Origin: Mesostigma viride
Lineage: Eukaryota; Streptophyta; Mesostigmatophyceae; Mesostigmatales; Mesostigmataceae
Assembly: GCA_009746045.1 (NCBI GenBank)
Contig: RPFO01000253.1
Location: 5,528,145-5,592,144 of the forward strand
Length of the DNA stretch: 64,000 bases
Direction: 5' to 3'
Shown here: one piece after another, positions 12,801 through 24,579 of the stretch
Layout: every line of letters starts with the position of its first letter
Numbering within the stretch: the first letter of the stretch is position 1
The notes under the pieces: model-generated
What the model was told of the DNA's origin: nothing
The model's database searches: none
What the model saw: the letters and a program-made list of their open reading frames with translations, nothing else
Position numbers and translations under genes: made by a program

Positions 12801-13858
12801 GAACGAAAGAGGAGGGGGGAGTCCAGCATTACCGTGACGTTGTTGGAAGACAGACATGTTTGAGGGGTGGTTGCCGAGCGAAGCTAAAGAATGGTATCTC
12901 TTGACCACAGTAGAACCATTGGGTGGTTGCTGCTCGAAGCTACCGGACGAGTCGGGACACAAAAAGGCGGATTGGCAAGGTAGGTAACGAGAGACGGTGA
13001 GGGGGGTAGGTGCCATCCAACACTTTATGGTTCAATTAAACCGCTACAGTGACCACATCAGTGCAGGTTCTGAGGGACATAGGCTTTTGTAGGGCTAAAA
13101 AGGGGCACGTGATGAACTGGGCAGGGGAATTGGGGAGCAAGAGAGAAACGAATTCTACACACACATAATCTAAAACCCATACACAAGTGGGATCCAGCGC
13201 ATCAAAGGCAAATGGTTGAAAATCAGACAGGCCAGGGAAGTACACTGACGTACATGTTGCTCTACTTGCTAAAGGAAGTCCCACCACCACCCTGGTGTCG
13301 ATCCAAGAAACCGGCAAACGGATGCCGCATTTAGTTGTGACGACATACCTCATCCCGACCTCCGCCGGCCAGATACTGGTCACAAATTGCAAGAGCCGTC
13401 ATGCCATGCGCATGACGAGCGATGACGCGCTGATGCGTCAACGAGCCATCGTCCCCTCTATCGAGAATGGTCACGCCAGAGTCTAGTTCCCAGCTACCCA
13501 ATGCCACCGTCCGGCGGTCCATGGCGATGCAGGACGTGCGTCCGGCCTGTCTCGGCGAGCCGTGTACGACAGAAACGCAATAATTCTTCTTCCACCAGTT
13601 AACTTCTGTCAGGTAATTTCTAATATACGTGTCACGCCAATTTCCTTTCGAGGTGGGCCAGTGGTTCTGCTCACAAAAGTGCTGCCAAAGCCGAGGGTTC
13701 TGCGTGGCCGCCTGCCATCCTTTGCACACGCACGAACACCTGGCCGCCGCCGCCCCAGAAAGACAAGACGAAGAAAAAATCTTTTCCAAGCATGGTAGAG
13801 GCAGGTTGCCCCAGTCCGGTTCTTCCATTCTTGTGACAGCAAAAGGCAGGAGTGGCAA
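9830..13858 (-). CDS. F-box/WD40 repeat protein with low-complexity inserts
   Basis: Two exons on the minus strand: 13858-13349 and 12409-9830. The donor is GAG|GTATGT; the acceptor is AAAG after a poly-C tract (poly-G on the plus strand at 12414-12436). The join is phase 0 and restores a WD-repeat strand, 'LAGGGRDE' followed by 'AIYVWD'. The predicted protein is about 1030 aa. Residues about 12-55 form an F-box (LPLPCLEKIF...VCKGW). WD40 blades follow at HGMTALAI/YVWD, HGHNVVRSLCF, LQGHAAPVLAVAF and SSSDRTVRVWCL, with a C-terminal VNKVTAFDFRPW strand. Long Ser/Pro, Asn/Ser and Ala/Gly inserts separate the blades, as in Chlorophyceae proteins. F-box/WD40 proteins are usually SCF ubiquitin-ligase receptors; the substrate is unknown. 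MEEPDW ten residues in is an alternative start. Confidence 0.8.
12057..12200. repeat. 33-bp coding minisatellite
   Basis: About four copies of a 33-bp unit (GTTAATGTCACTGTTGCTGC plus 13 more bases) lie in exon 2 of the F-box/WD40 gene. They encode an Asn/Ser/Asp-rich repeat (SSNSDINNRNN) in a loop between WD blades. Copies differ by one or two bases. Confidence 0.85.
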
Positions 13859-14669
13859 ACTGCTTTACCAGTTGGATCGAACCTGGAGGTTGTTAATAAT
13901 CGACGTGCACTCGACTGATATTTTTCCACGCTGCTCGGGCACGGGGCAGCGCTCTCGTTTTGCCACGTGTTGCCACGTAATCAGCCCATGATCGGCACAA
14001 CGTGCCATATCAATAACTTCTGACATTCTGAGGGTTCCCGACTCCCGAGGCAGCGAACAGCATAATATTCGCTGGCTTCTCCGCTGAGTCCTCTGCTAGT
14101 GGAGGCTAGTGGTGAACCATTACGATCGAATCATTCTGATTTCTGCATTCGATAAAAATCATAAAATGCATACAAACTACAATGCTATTCACTATTCAGG
14201 TATTCAGCGCTCTATACATGAGTATCGAGTACTCGTATTCACTACTATTCAGCTAGATCTGGAATGAATGGAATCGGTCGTGGACGACCTCGCGGTCCTC
14301 GACTTCTAGCGGAACAAGCTCTCCGATTTTTTTTTAATATTCACGGCTTGGCCGATGGTCGTGTGTATGCCAATTTCCATCGGCAACCCCAATCGCCAAC
14401 CGGGCAGAGAATAATTTACAAGAGCAGAACACTTCAGCATCCTACAGATTCGGCCTGATCATATTCAAGGATTTATGAGGATGACACATTGTGCGCTCAT
14501 TTGACATAAACGTTGTTATGCCACGAAATTCTTCCTCGTTCGTGCCGCAGTTTTGAAGCTGTCACAATCCGTTCTTGCTTACGGCAGTAGGCTCTTTGCA
14601 TGGTCTGTTCCATGGACATGATCAAAGTGATAATTTTGATGTGAGTTCAAAGCTAGGCATCTTACGAAC
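13859..14669. promoter_or_regulatory. Divergent intergenic region
   Basis: This 0.8-kb spacer separates the F-box/WD40 gene (-) from the Dad1-like gene (+) and should hold both promoters. It has repeated 'ATTCACTATTCAG'-type AT-rich words near 14180-14255. No TATA box or other element can be assigned with confidence. Confidence 0.35.
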
Positions 14670-15219
14670 TTGGGCTCGCCACGGACAAAGGGCAGTGGCA
14701 TGGATGGCGCCAGTGGTACACATATGAGAAATGCCGAGGGAGTTTCCGGAACAGGTGGCTCCGACGCGCGCTCCAGGGACAACGCGGGACCGGGCGTGTC
14801 AGGAGACGGGTTAGCCGGGCACGGCAGCGCCACGGCAACTCCGGAGGCGCGGGCCGCCTTTGCGCTTCAGAAAAAAGCGCTGCTAGGTCAGGTCACGGAG
14901 GTAATTAACTGCTTCGACCCACTGACGAGTTCGAATTTTTTCCCCCTGCACCTCCACCCCTCATACTGCCCCCTACACGGGTGTCCAAACGCTTCATACT
15001 GCTCCGTTTGACTCCTCCGGAATCTTAAATTGCATGAATATGTTTTCCTGCCCCTGTGGTTGATCGGCGCAGGGGATCCTGGGGCTTGTGGATAGCCTCG
15101 AGTTCATGCATGGCAACATGGAACGACTGCGGAAACAAGGGGAGCCGTTGACAAAGATGCATGACGTGTGGACCCCCTTTTTTGACACGGTAGCTGACCC
15201 CGTTCCCGAGAGGAAGTAA
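14670..15219 (+). CDS. Small two-exon protein resembling DASH subunit Dad1
   Basis: Exon 1 is 14670-14900, ending GAG|GTAATT. Exon 2 is 15073-15219, after GCGCAG and ending AAG-TAA. Both joins are phase 0, giving about 125 aa. The N-terminal 60 residues are Gly/Ser/Asp-rich and probably disordered. The conserved-looking part is FALQKKALLGQVTE, then GILGLVDSLEFMHGNMERL and HDVWTPFFD. Dad1 of the DASH/Dam1 kinetochore ring is a small helical protein with a similar order: a helix with paired hydrophobics, an 'N.LN..ME' stretch, then 'V..LW..F'. Spacing and the final W/F match that pattern, but the domain is short and the call comes from remembered pattern. A later ATG at 14700 is an alternative start. 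If correct, it acts at kinetochore microtubule ends. Confidence 0.45.
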
Positions 15220-15985
15220 GCCTGGCACCATAAACCCCATATCACAACGCCCTATTCCAAGTCGCTTACTGCTATTTGGAATAGCAATCACCAACAACAT
15301 CGTATAACAGGCAACAGCGGGGCCCCATCAATGGCAAGCCCACACGACGGCGTCCCTTTGGAAAAAGGTTGTGAATAGAAGGAAGCACGATGAAAAGAAA
15401 TCCTTAAATGGGCTACGCTGGGCTACTCCCAGTTTCGTTGCCAAATGATACTACAAGCTCTGCTGGGCAATGCCCTCTTGATCATGACAGAGGTTTGCTC
15501 AGTCATGCACGGTGTCCGAGTCGATTAAGAATCTAATGCACCATCATGGTGGATCTAGTGCTGCTCATTGCCTCTGGAGGGGGCATGGGTGCTAGTTTTC
15601 CCAGTTTGAGGATGTACTAGGGGATCAACCGCTGCTTCGTTGTTGTGCATGATTCATGAGTACTGCTTGGCATGTGATTTTGCTGAGTTATTTGATGGCG
15701 GCTACTTGCCAAAGATACCACATGCATGTCTGGCATGGTCATTTGATGCTACTGGCTTCTCACTGCTTTCAGATTCAATTAGCAAGTGAGACAACTACTA
15801 GTTGTGTCACTTTTTTTTTGGAAAATTACACCGAACCACGGGTGTCACCTTTTGAAATTTATGCACACTACGCACTTAGGTCTCCCCCTCTGGGATCTGT
15901 TCATGCCGCTTTAGGTATCCAGTGCGAGAAAAATAGGTACCCACACTGAATTGAGCACGTAATATTCAATTGAGTACACCAGGAT
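15220..15985. other. Intergenic spacer
   Basis: No coding region, RNA gene or clear transposon end is seen. It would contain the 3' UTR of the Dad1-like gene and ends at the terminal sequence of an antisense PLE. Confidence 0.4.
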
Positions 15986-16751
15986 TATCAAGGAGACAGC
16001 CAGCGCAGGCCAGAAATCGGGAGAATCCGGACCATGGTAACTCAAGCCTGCCGTTATCTTGTCCGCGTTTTCGAGTCGTTCAAGATGATGAATATGAATG
16101 GGGATGGAAGTGTGTAGCCTTGTGCATGCATTGAAATTATGGCTGGCTTACGTGTAGAGCGACTAGATGACTTAGACGGTGGGGCTGGAAACAGCTTGCT
16201 TGATCAGGGCGTGTGTGTCGAGCCTAACTGGCCGGGAGTGTCTAGTGGTGATCACCATTGCTGTGATCGCTCTCCCACCATTTACGAGGAAATACCCGCA
16301 GATGACAAGCCACTGAAAAGGTCTAGCTAGGTAGTCAGTCATTACGTCAGCCATGCCATGTTTCCAAACGTCCAAGAACTGCACACGGTGCAAAGGCAAA
16401 AATCCGGAGGACAGCACTTTCAAATGTGCAGCAAGAACCAAAAGCCCGCATACGCCAGAAAACATCCATGGTGTTGCTGCAGCGACGCGACGGTGGGGAC
16501 AACGAATCTCAACAAATCCAGTGCCAAGCTCGGAACGGCCGCACAGGAGATCTGGCATCACAGGGTTCAGATGTGCAGAGATACTACGCGATCCAGCCGG
16601 TCCACGACCTGTTTGTAGAGCTTGTGCCAAGGGGCAGCACCGAACAGATGTGGGTGACGTGTTGCAAAAAACACCGGACTTGACGGAGCATAATGTCTCG
16701 GTCATAGTCTTTGACCAACAAAAGATGCAAGAGTCCAACAAGAGTCGTGAT
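15986..16751 (-). mobile_element. Antisense PLE copy, 3'-terminal segment
   Basis: The text from TATCAAGGAGACAGCCAGCG onward is the reverse complement of the 3' end of the intact PLE (about 30154 down to 29405), with a few per cent divergence. It ends at AAGAGTCGTGAT (16740-16751), where LINE 1 inserted. The same PLE copy resumes at 17405-17425, 19763-20587, 38833-39329 and 41556-41611. Its reading frame is broken. Confidence 0.85.
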
Positions 16752-17404
16752 CCCTCACCGCCGACCTGGCCCGCAAGCTGGACGGCGCGGTCACCAACAT
16801 GCTGCGTTCCATTTTCAGAGTAGGATATGCTGCTCATGTCTGCAATGAGGACCTGTACCAGGGCATGCCATATATCACCAGCACCATTAAGCAACGCCGC
16901 CTGCAGCTAGTAGGGCACTTAGCTCGCACCAACCAGGTAGACACCTCACGTGCCCCCCCCGCAGGACTGCGACCAGCTCAGCCTGGCCGGCACCTCCTGA
17001 CGTGGGCCGGGCCCAGTGATGTTAGACGCCGCAAGGCCCGCACCTTCAAAGACCAGCTAGTAGAGGACATGGGGGGCCTAGGCCTCTCCGTGATTTGGAC
17101 GAAGATGATGGACAAGGCCAAGTGGGCCCAGGTCATGGAGGACAACGAGCCCCCCCCTGTGGGGAAGCGCCCGCGTGTGCAAACCCGCGGGAGGCACGCC
17201 AGACAGCTCCCCTAGGGCAGCGTGAGGCTGTCTAGATAGATGCTGTAGTTAGAATGCCGTTAGACAGATGTCGTAGGTAGCTGCTGTAGATAGATTAGAC
17301 CAGTAGGACTGTTTGCACCCATCCATCCATCCATCGGGGTTAATGCTCCGTGACTCCCAAACGGGAGCACGAGTCTAATTAATTAATTAATTAATTAATT
17401 AATT
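16752..17404 (+). mobile_element. LINE 1: 5'-truncated LINE with ORF2 C-terminus
   Basis: Flanked by the 12-bp target duplication AAGAGTCGTGAT (16740-16751 and 17405-17416). The body encodes the C-terminal end of a LINE ORF2 at about 16799-17215 (RRLQLVGHLARTNQVD, GRHLLTW, TFKDQLVEDMGG). A 3' UTR follows, then a (TTAA)n tail at about 17380-17404. No RT catalytic motif is present. The clean duplication and tail show target-primed insertion. Confidence 0.88.
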
Positions 17405-17425
17405 AAGAGTCGTGATGAAATCGAC

Positions 17426-19762
17426 TTGACCCTGGCGCAGCAACAACGGCGACGGGAGCTCAATGGCGGACCTACCTCCAGCTCCGGCAGACCAAGGCGG
17501 GGCAGCCGGTGTACTGGAAGGGGGCGGCCATCTACGTCGGCCACAAGCCCTGGCAGGCGAACCCCCCCCCCCCGCGGCCCCAGCGACTCCAGACGCCCCA
17601 GCTTAGGGGAATACAACAGTAGTAGTGTAGAATAGATAGACCGTGGCCATGTACATGTACGCCTCCTAGAGGCACTATCCCAGCTAAGCCACGCGCTTTA
17701 TTTAACCCCTAAATGGGCAGAAATACTGCCGATGCATCGGCTGTAACTTCACAATTTTGCAAACCAGATGCCATCCAACCCACCCATATCCAATGGCTGT
17801 CCTTGGGGGCCAAGCATGTCCATGAGTTGCCCTTCGGGTTGGTATATCACAACCTTACATATATGCAGGGTAGGCCATGTATAACTGCCGTCAAAGTCAG
17901 GGGGGTCAAGACGAGCGTTTTCATTTTTGGTAGAATGTGCATTTTGAATTATGTTGTAAGAGCTAGGCACCTACCACTTCAGGGATGATAAACAATTAGT
18001 TGCTGAACAGTTTGAGCCATTGGGGTCATCATTTGGGTGGGTATACCAGCAGTTACACCCAGTACAGCCCATAGGGGTACCGTTGGTAAAAAGCAACCAA
18101 GGGGGTAGGAGTGGGCATACTACCTACTAATACCTACTAATATGGCCCCCAACCATGCCACACAATACATTTCCCTTCCACAATGATGGGGAAACATAAC
18201 TGCATCATCACACTGCCCTTACATGGCACCTATGTGCAGGTGCCACCTTGTCCATGCACGTAGGTAACGTGGTACGGATACCCTACGCAAGGCATGCATT
18301 CTTGGAGGCAGCCACCAACAAACTAGTGATTTTAAGCCTATTTCAGCTTGCCCTAGCAAGGATAAACTAGGCCTAAGCTGCTATAGCTTGCCAGGTGATG
18401 GCCAGCACACCTGGTGGCACATGCTGACAATGGGAAGCTTCTACTCACCGGTTACATGCTTGATGATGCCACAGAGACCAGCCAACTGCCTCACACTCAT
18501 GCAATATGTGTGTGGGAAATGTATAACAAACATATATGGAGGTATTCAAACCCATACAGCCTCTAAAACTTATCACCATCACCCTGTGGGAGGTCAACTG
18601 ACTGAGGGAAGCATCTAAGAAGGGTGTTTTAGAAAGGGGCCAGGCCAGGGTCAAGAAAGAGCATGAATAATGCAAAAAGAATGTGCTACACAAGCTAGAA
18701 CGTATATATAAACGTCAAACATCGATAGGAAAACGATGCTGAAGCTTTACCAGGCATGGATGGCGTTACCTTGGCCCAGGCGGTGGCCGCAAAATGGCGC
18801 ATTTCGGCACACCAAAGTTGTGCAGCATGGTCGTTGGATTCAGCGATTTCTGGCCACCCTTGCACGTTTACGACTACTATGTATCATAAAAAGTACAAAG
18901 AAACCAATATATCCTTTAAAATACGCCGGAAAGGTATTGCTGTCAACGTTTCTATCGTCCGGCCTGATCGCAGTTTTTTCCAGCAAGAACGCTGCCGACA
19001 CCTATAAAATGGCATTCCCGCGAACCAAAAATTGGCCTGTATCATCTTTAGGACGTATAAAATCAATTTCCTGAGTTTGGTCAGAAAATTCGAACGAAAA
19101 CGTAAATGCCATGCGTGGGCGCAAGCCGCCATGGCCAGGTCGTCGTTTTCCGGAATGCACGTTGTACGTGAAAAAGTACCCTGACCCCTTGTACTTTGAC
19201 CGGCCAGAACACCTCTATAACTTTGTCAGAAGTATGCAAACCCTAGTACCATGCTGTGAGGAAAATTATAAACTTTCGATCTTCTCAGCTAAACTTTTCC
19301 TAATTCTCAATAGTTTTCGCGGCATTTGGTCCCCCGAGAAGGGGCCGACGTGTCGGCTGTAACTCAGTTTTAGGCGGAAAATCGGCAGCCAGACCATTTA
19401 GGGGTTAATCATGTACATGTGTGCCTATGATGAGCCACCCTCCAGATGATGCCTAGCTCTATTTAGTTATGTTGTGCCCATATGCAGGGAGTAACTCTCT
19501 GCTGAGACGCCATGCCCTAGCTTCTTTGTATAGAGCTCTATGCTGATCTTCCCCCCCATGACAGGCTCCCCCTTTGCTGGGCATAGCTTGAAGATCATGG
19601 GGATGCAAGTGCCCTGGTGCACCTAGAGCAAGGGTCCTTTACATCCCCACCCTTGCAGGAAGTAGCTTAGGATGTATGATAGGCCATATTCCCCCTCTCA
19701 AGGGCTATGTGCTACATATACTCCCAACGGAGTTATGTTACAATTCAATTCAATTCAATTCA
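17426..19762 (+). mobile_element. LINE 2: ORF1-type short LINE, split by a piggyBac-type element
   Basis: The 11-bp duplication ATGAAATCGAC flanks it (17415-17425 and 19763-19773). It starts TTGACCCTGGCGCAGCAACA, encodes the last part of ORF1 (LTLAQQQRRREL, then YWKGAAIYVGHKPW, in shifted frames), then has about 450 bp of 3' sequence and a (CAATT)n tail at about 19741-19762. The stretch 17702-19408 is a later insertion. Without that insertion the LINE is about 630 bp long. Confidence 0.88.
17702..19408 (+). mobile_element. piggyBac-type non-autonomous element (copy 1)
   Basis: Ends are TTAA-CCCCTAAATGG and CCATTTAGGGG-TTAA, perfect 11-bp inverted repeats inside TTAA duplications. The related LINE copy at 43993-44610 preserves the empty site: its reverse complement reads GCGCTTTATTTAATCATGTA with a single TTAA. 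No transposase is encoded; short ORFs inside are not consistently preserved among the three copies. TTAA duplication with C/G-run ends is typical of piggyBac. Confidence 0.88.
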
Positions 19763-20632
19763 ATGAAATCGACACGATAAGAACAAAGACGGGAAAAACG
19801 ATGCAACTGACTAAGAACAACGCCATATTTTGCTGTGTGGGAAAGGAGACTCTGAATATCGGGGTAGCGAATAAAAGGAATTTGCTGATATTTAGGATCC
19901 TTGCGCTTATCATAGACAGCCGTACGCCAGCCCTTCTTGTTATATGCGTAGTGGGTAATTGCAACTCGCGAGGTTATTGCAACTAGTATCCTCCGACGTG
20001 AGCTTTAATGTGAGGGACGCTTGCGGGTAGATGCCGGCCGTGCAGACCAGCTGTGATATAATACAAATGGGTTGCGAAATCGGGGTTGTCGAAAGCAATG
20101 ACATCATCAATGTATCGACATGTGTGGATAAAACGCCTGATGAGAACATCATCATTTGAGGCAATGAGATTCTCCATGAATGCAAGCTCATAAGTTTATA
20201 GGTAGAGGTTTGCAAGGAGCTCGGCACAGTTAGTGCCCATAGGGATGCCAATTGCTTGTACGTTGGTATACATGGCCCGCAAAACAAATGAAGGTGTTAT
20301 CAACAAGATAAGAGATCCAATGAACAAGGTCTGCCTTCGGGATGATATAATTATAAGCATCCCGCACGATAGCACCTGCCGCATTCCCGGCCTGAGAGCC
20401 ACGTAGCCGTGGGCTTAATTGGTCTGAGAAACACGTGCGGTACACGTGCAGGCGGTTTCGCCCGTGAGGCCCACGTGCATGTACTGTACAGACGAGTAAT
20501 GAGGCTATCTAAACGAGCTTTCAAATCGTGCAAATCTACTGTGGCATACAGAGTGGTGAAATCATAGGTGGCTATGGGCATAGGTATGGGTCTGGCCTGC
20601 GCGCTGGTTGTCTCCTTGATAGGTATATATAC
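19763..20632 (-). mobile_element. Antisense PLE copy, RT segment and junction filler
   Basis: From 19763 to about 20587 the sequence is the reverse complement of PLE RT coding sequence (about 29400 to 28640), including the reverse-strand YIDDVIAF motif near 20085-20110. Frameshifts break the ORF. From 20588 to 20632 there is a 45-bp filler (GGGTCTGGCCTGCGCGCTGG onward) that includes the PLE terminal motif TGGTTGTCTCCTTGATA, placed just before the gypsy LTR. Confidence 0.8.
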
Positions 20633-21211
20633 TGTTACGTCGCGTAACTTTTGTTGTTGTTACGGACGTAAATTAGGTCCCTTGTTGCCTCATCCATTCC
20701 GGAGCAGTTCGCTGACTTTCCTAGGCTTACGTGTAGTAAGGACCTTTTGGCCGGTCGGTACCGGGCCTTGTGACGTGGCAATTGTACAGTAATATGGTGG
20801 TTCGGTGCAGTCGCGCCGCGCTGCGTACTTTAGTAGTGGTCCTTTTATCCTGCGTGTGAACCTTGTGGACGTGCGTTGGTCCTGTGGGCGAGGGTCGATG
20901 TCGGCCCGAGCATACACGCCTGTCGGCGATCATTTATGCAGCAGTTGTCCTTCGTGAATGGCACCCGGCGTGTGTTAATGATGAATTAGCACATATTAGC
21001 TAGGGTCATGGCAGTGTAGTATTGTTTCCTTCGTAGTACCCTGGTTTTATTCGGTATATGGCGTATTATCATGGAATGCATTGAGAAGCAGAGTCGTCGC
21101 GTCCTAGGTCTTATAGCCAATATAGCTCCTCACTCTTAGGTAGGTGCCTCATCACTAGTTTAGGTAAGGTTAGGCGAGGTGTTTGGGATAGAGTCGAGCC
21201 AGGACGTAACA
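20633..21211 (+). repeat. 5' LTR of the gypsy element
   Basis: It starts TGTTACGTCG and ends CGTAACA, giving a 7-bp terminal inverted repeat TGTTACG/CGTAACA. The 3' LTR is the same over its length, with differences such as ATCATGG against ATAATGG near 21070, so insertion is fairly recent. Short ORFs within it are not genes. Confidence 0.92.
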
Positions 21212-21212
21212 A

Positions 21213-21226
21213 TGGTATCGGAGGTT
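21213..21226 (+). other. Primer-binding site
   Basis: TGGTATCGGAGG starts one base after the 5' LTR. It matches the beginning of the TGGTATCAGAGC site complementary to initiator-Met tRNA used by many plant and algal LTR elements, with one mismatch in the first 11 bases. Confidence 0.75.
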
Positions 21227-22376
21227 TAGGTAGACGCGACGAAGTTCCCTTGCAACCCTATACGCCAGAGGCCTTCCGCGGCCAGGGCACAGAAGAAGAC
21301 AACCTCTTGACAGGTAATGGGCGGGTCGCCGTCAAGCTAGGGGGGTAGTGCTGCCCGATTCGGGACACGCCCTGCCTAGAAGTAAGACCTGCTCAAAGCG
21401 GATAACTCCTCACGTAGCTAGTTCCTTTTCCTTTTCCTTCTGTGTGTGCATTTCCTTGCTGGGTGCTGTTTGACGTTAGATAGTGGGTTTGACGGTTCAA
21501 TAGGGATGGATAGTGGGACGATTAGCGTCCCTTTAGACTACACCTCTTTTCCGTGAATGCTGCTGCGTTTTCTTATATGCTCGTTAGCTCTAGGCAAGCA
21601 TCATAGATGCTTTGTGGGGGGGGGGAGGAGAGGTAGGACCTCCTCCACCTCAAGTGCCTCCTACCCGTTCACTAGGAATCGATTCGGCTAGAATAGGAAA
21701 GTGCCTAGGAATAGATTCGGCTAGTCGCCGATGCTAGAACGTTGTTCATCGCCTTCCACTCTCTTTTACGCTTGGATGTATATGCCTACGTTTAGACCCT
21801 TGTGGTTGGTGTTGTACCCCACAGCAGGAGTTCCTCGGCTACGGCGTTGGTCATCGATGACCATTTGGGCGCCATCTTTCAACGACTCCCATATCAGTGC
21901 CTACTATTGCCTATGAAACCTGATCAGTCTTCCCCTACCCCTGCCTTCAATGTACAAGGTAACCCTACTGATACCCCTAAGGTTAGGGCTGCCCAGCAAC
22001 GGGCCAGTGAGCCAATACGTCCTCCCCCTGTCACTATACTTCTACCCTTCCTGCAGCCCCTACCTCTGGTGCTGTACTCCCAAGACGTTATTTTCCTACT
22101 CCTCTTGCTCGCCCTTCGGTAGATAGCCTTGTTTTGGTTACACCACCTCCATCTCCCCCTCGTCCTACGGTGTCACCCTCCTCTAGTGTAGATACTCCTC
22201 TCACCTTAGAGTTTGGCTCCCTATCCATTACTGTTATTAAAAAGGATTGATTTTACTTGTTTTCCTCTCTTAATAGGACATTAAAAGTTTTTCCTTTTTG
22301 CTATCCTTGCTTTAAATTAGGGCGTTGTCGATCCTCCTCCTTGTTGCAACCTTAATTGTTTTTCCTCAAACTGAAC
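21227..22376. other. Gypsy 5' leader, no clear ORF
   Basis: This stretch lies between the primer-binding site and the first gag-like ATG. It contains Pro-rich short reading frames near 21800-22130 that may be degenerate gag N-terminus, but nothing certain. Confidence 0.4.
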
Positions 22377-22416
22377 ATGGATCTAGTGGGTGGAGAGATG
22401 TCACCTATACCTACCA

Positions 22417-22531
<115 letters not shown>

Positions 22532-22862
22532 TCGTCGTCCCTCTGTCACCCCTCCTACCTTTGAGCAACGTATGCGTGTCAGATTTAGTGATGACCCCTC
22601 CTTTACCCTGAACCAGGCCCCTGCCCCTCCTGCAACCTTGGGCCAACCCTCAACTAGGTCCTCACTCCCTGACAATGCTTCTAGGCCTCCTCCTCACCTT
22701 GTTCCTTCCATCCCTGCTTATAACATGGGTCGTATCTCCGCCCCTGTAGGCCCTTCTGGTCGCCCTAGTGCAGTTCCCTTTTATCCTCCTGCTTCTTGGT
22801 CCTACCCTGACACGGCCTATACGAGGCTGCCCAGGTCCCTACCCGTGTAGCAGAGTTAGAAG

Positions 22863-24579
22863 TTAACCCCTAAATGGTCTGAGATCCTGCCGATAAATCG
22901 GCTGGATCTTCACAATTTTGCAAACCAGATGCCATCCAACCCACCCATATCCAATGGCTGTCCTTGGGGGCCAAGCATGTCCATGAGTTGCCCTTCGGGT
23001 TGGTATATCACAACCTTACATCATATATGCAGGGTAGGCCATGTATAACTGCCGTCAAAGTCAGGGGGGTCAAGACGAGCGTTTTCATTTTTGGTAGAAT
23101 GTGCATTTTGAATTATGTTGTAAGAGCTACTAGGCACCTACCACTTCAGGGATGATAAACAATTAGTTGCTGAACAGTTTGAGCCATTGGGGTCATCATT
23201 TGGGTGGGTATACCAGCAGTTACACCCAGTACAGCCCATAGGGGTACCGTTGGTAAAAAGCAACCAAGGGGGTAGGAGTGGGCATACTATCTACTAATAC
23301 CTACTAATATGGCCCCCAACCAATGATGCCACACAATACATTTCCCTTCCACAATGATGGGGAAACATAACTGCATCATCACACTGCCCTTACATGGCAC
23401 CTATGTGCAGGTGCCACCTTGTCCATGCACGTAGGTAACGTGGTACGGATACCCTACGCAAGGCATGCATTCTAGGAGGCAGCCACCGACAAACTAGTGA
23501 TTTTAGGCCTATTTCAGCTTGCCCTAGCAAGGATAAACTAGGCCTAAGCTGCTATAGCTTGCCAGGTGATGGCCAGCACACCTGGTGGCACATGCTGACA
23601 ATGGGAAGCTTCTACTCACCGGTTACATGCTTGATGATGCCACAGAGACCAGCCAACTGCCTCACACTCATGCAATATGTGTGTGGGAAATGTATAACAA
23701 ACATATATGGAGGTATTCAAACCCATACAGCCTCTAAAACTTATCACCATCACCCTGTGGCAGGTCAACTGACTGAGGGAAGCATCTAAGAAGGGTGTTT
23801 TAGAAAGGGGCCAGGCCAGGGTCAAGAAAGAGCATGAATATTGCAAAAAGAATGTGCTACACAAACTAGAACGTATATATAAACGTCAAATATCGATTGG
23901 AAAACGATAACTCAGCTTTACCAGGCATGGATGGCGTTACCTTGGCCCAGGCGGTGGCCGCAAAATGGCGCATTTCGGCACACCAAAGTTGTGCAGCATG
24001 GTCGCTGGATTCGGCGATTTCTGGCCACCCTTGCACGTTTACGACTACCATGTATCATAAAAAGTACAAAGAAACCAATATATCCTTTAAAATACGCCGG
24101 AAAGGTATTGCTCTCAACGTTTCTATCGTCCGGCCTGATCGCAGTTTTTTCCAGCAAGAACGCTGCCGACACCTATCAAATGGCATTCCCGCGAACCAAA
24201 AATTGGCCTGTATCATCTTTAGGACGTATAAAATCAATTTCCTGAGTTTGGTCAGAAAATTCGAACGAAAACGTAAATGCCATGCGTGGGCGCAAGCCGC
24301 CATGGCCAGGTCGTCGTTTTCCGGAATGCACGTTGTACGTGAAAAAGTACCCTGACCCCTAGTACTTTGACCGGCCAGAACACCTCTATAACTTTGTCAG
24401 AAGTATGCAAACCCTAGTACCATGCTGTGAGGAAAATTATAAACTTTCGATCTTCTCAGCTAAACTTTTCCTAATTCTCAATAGTTTTCGCGGCATTTGG
24501 TCCCCCGAGAAGGGGCCGACGTGTCGGCTGTAACTCAGTTTTAGGCGGAAAATCGGCAGCCAGACCATTTAGGGGTTAA
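22863..24579 (+). mobile_element. piggyBac-type non-autonomous element (copy 2)
   Basis: TTAA-CCCCTAAATGG at the left and CCATTTAGGGG-TTAA at the right. It is highly similar to copy 1 throughout and in the same orientation. It interrupts gypsy gag, and the host reading frame continues across one TTAA after excision, which fixes both ends. No transposase. Confidence 0.9.

Noticed and set aside
12201-13016. 271-aa minus-strand ORF across the F-box/WD40 intron
   Set aside because: It lies mostly in the intron; good splice sites and phase-0 joining of WD strands support removal of this region.
18736-19132. Small ORFs (82-152 aa) inside the piggyBac-type copies as a transposase
   Set aside because: They differ in frame and length among the three copies, have no DDD motif, and a 1.7-kb element is too short for an intact piggyBac transposase in these frames.
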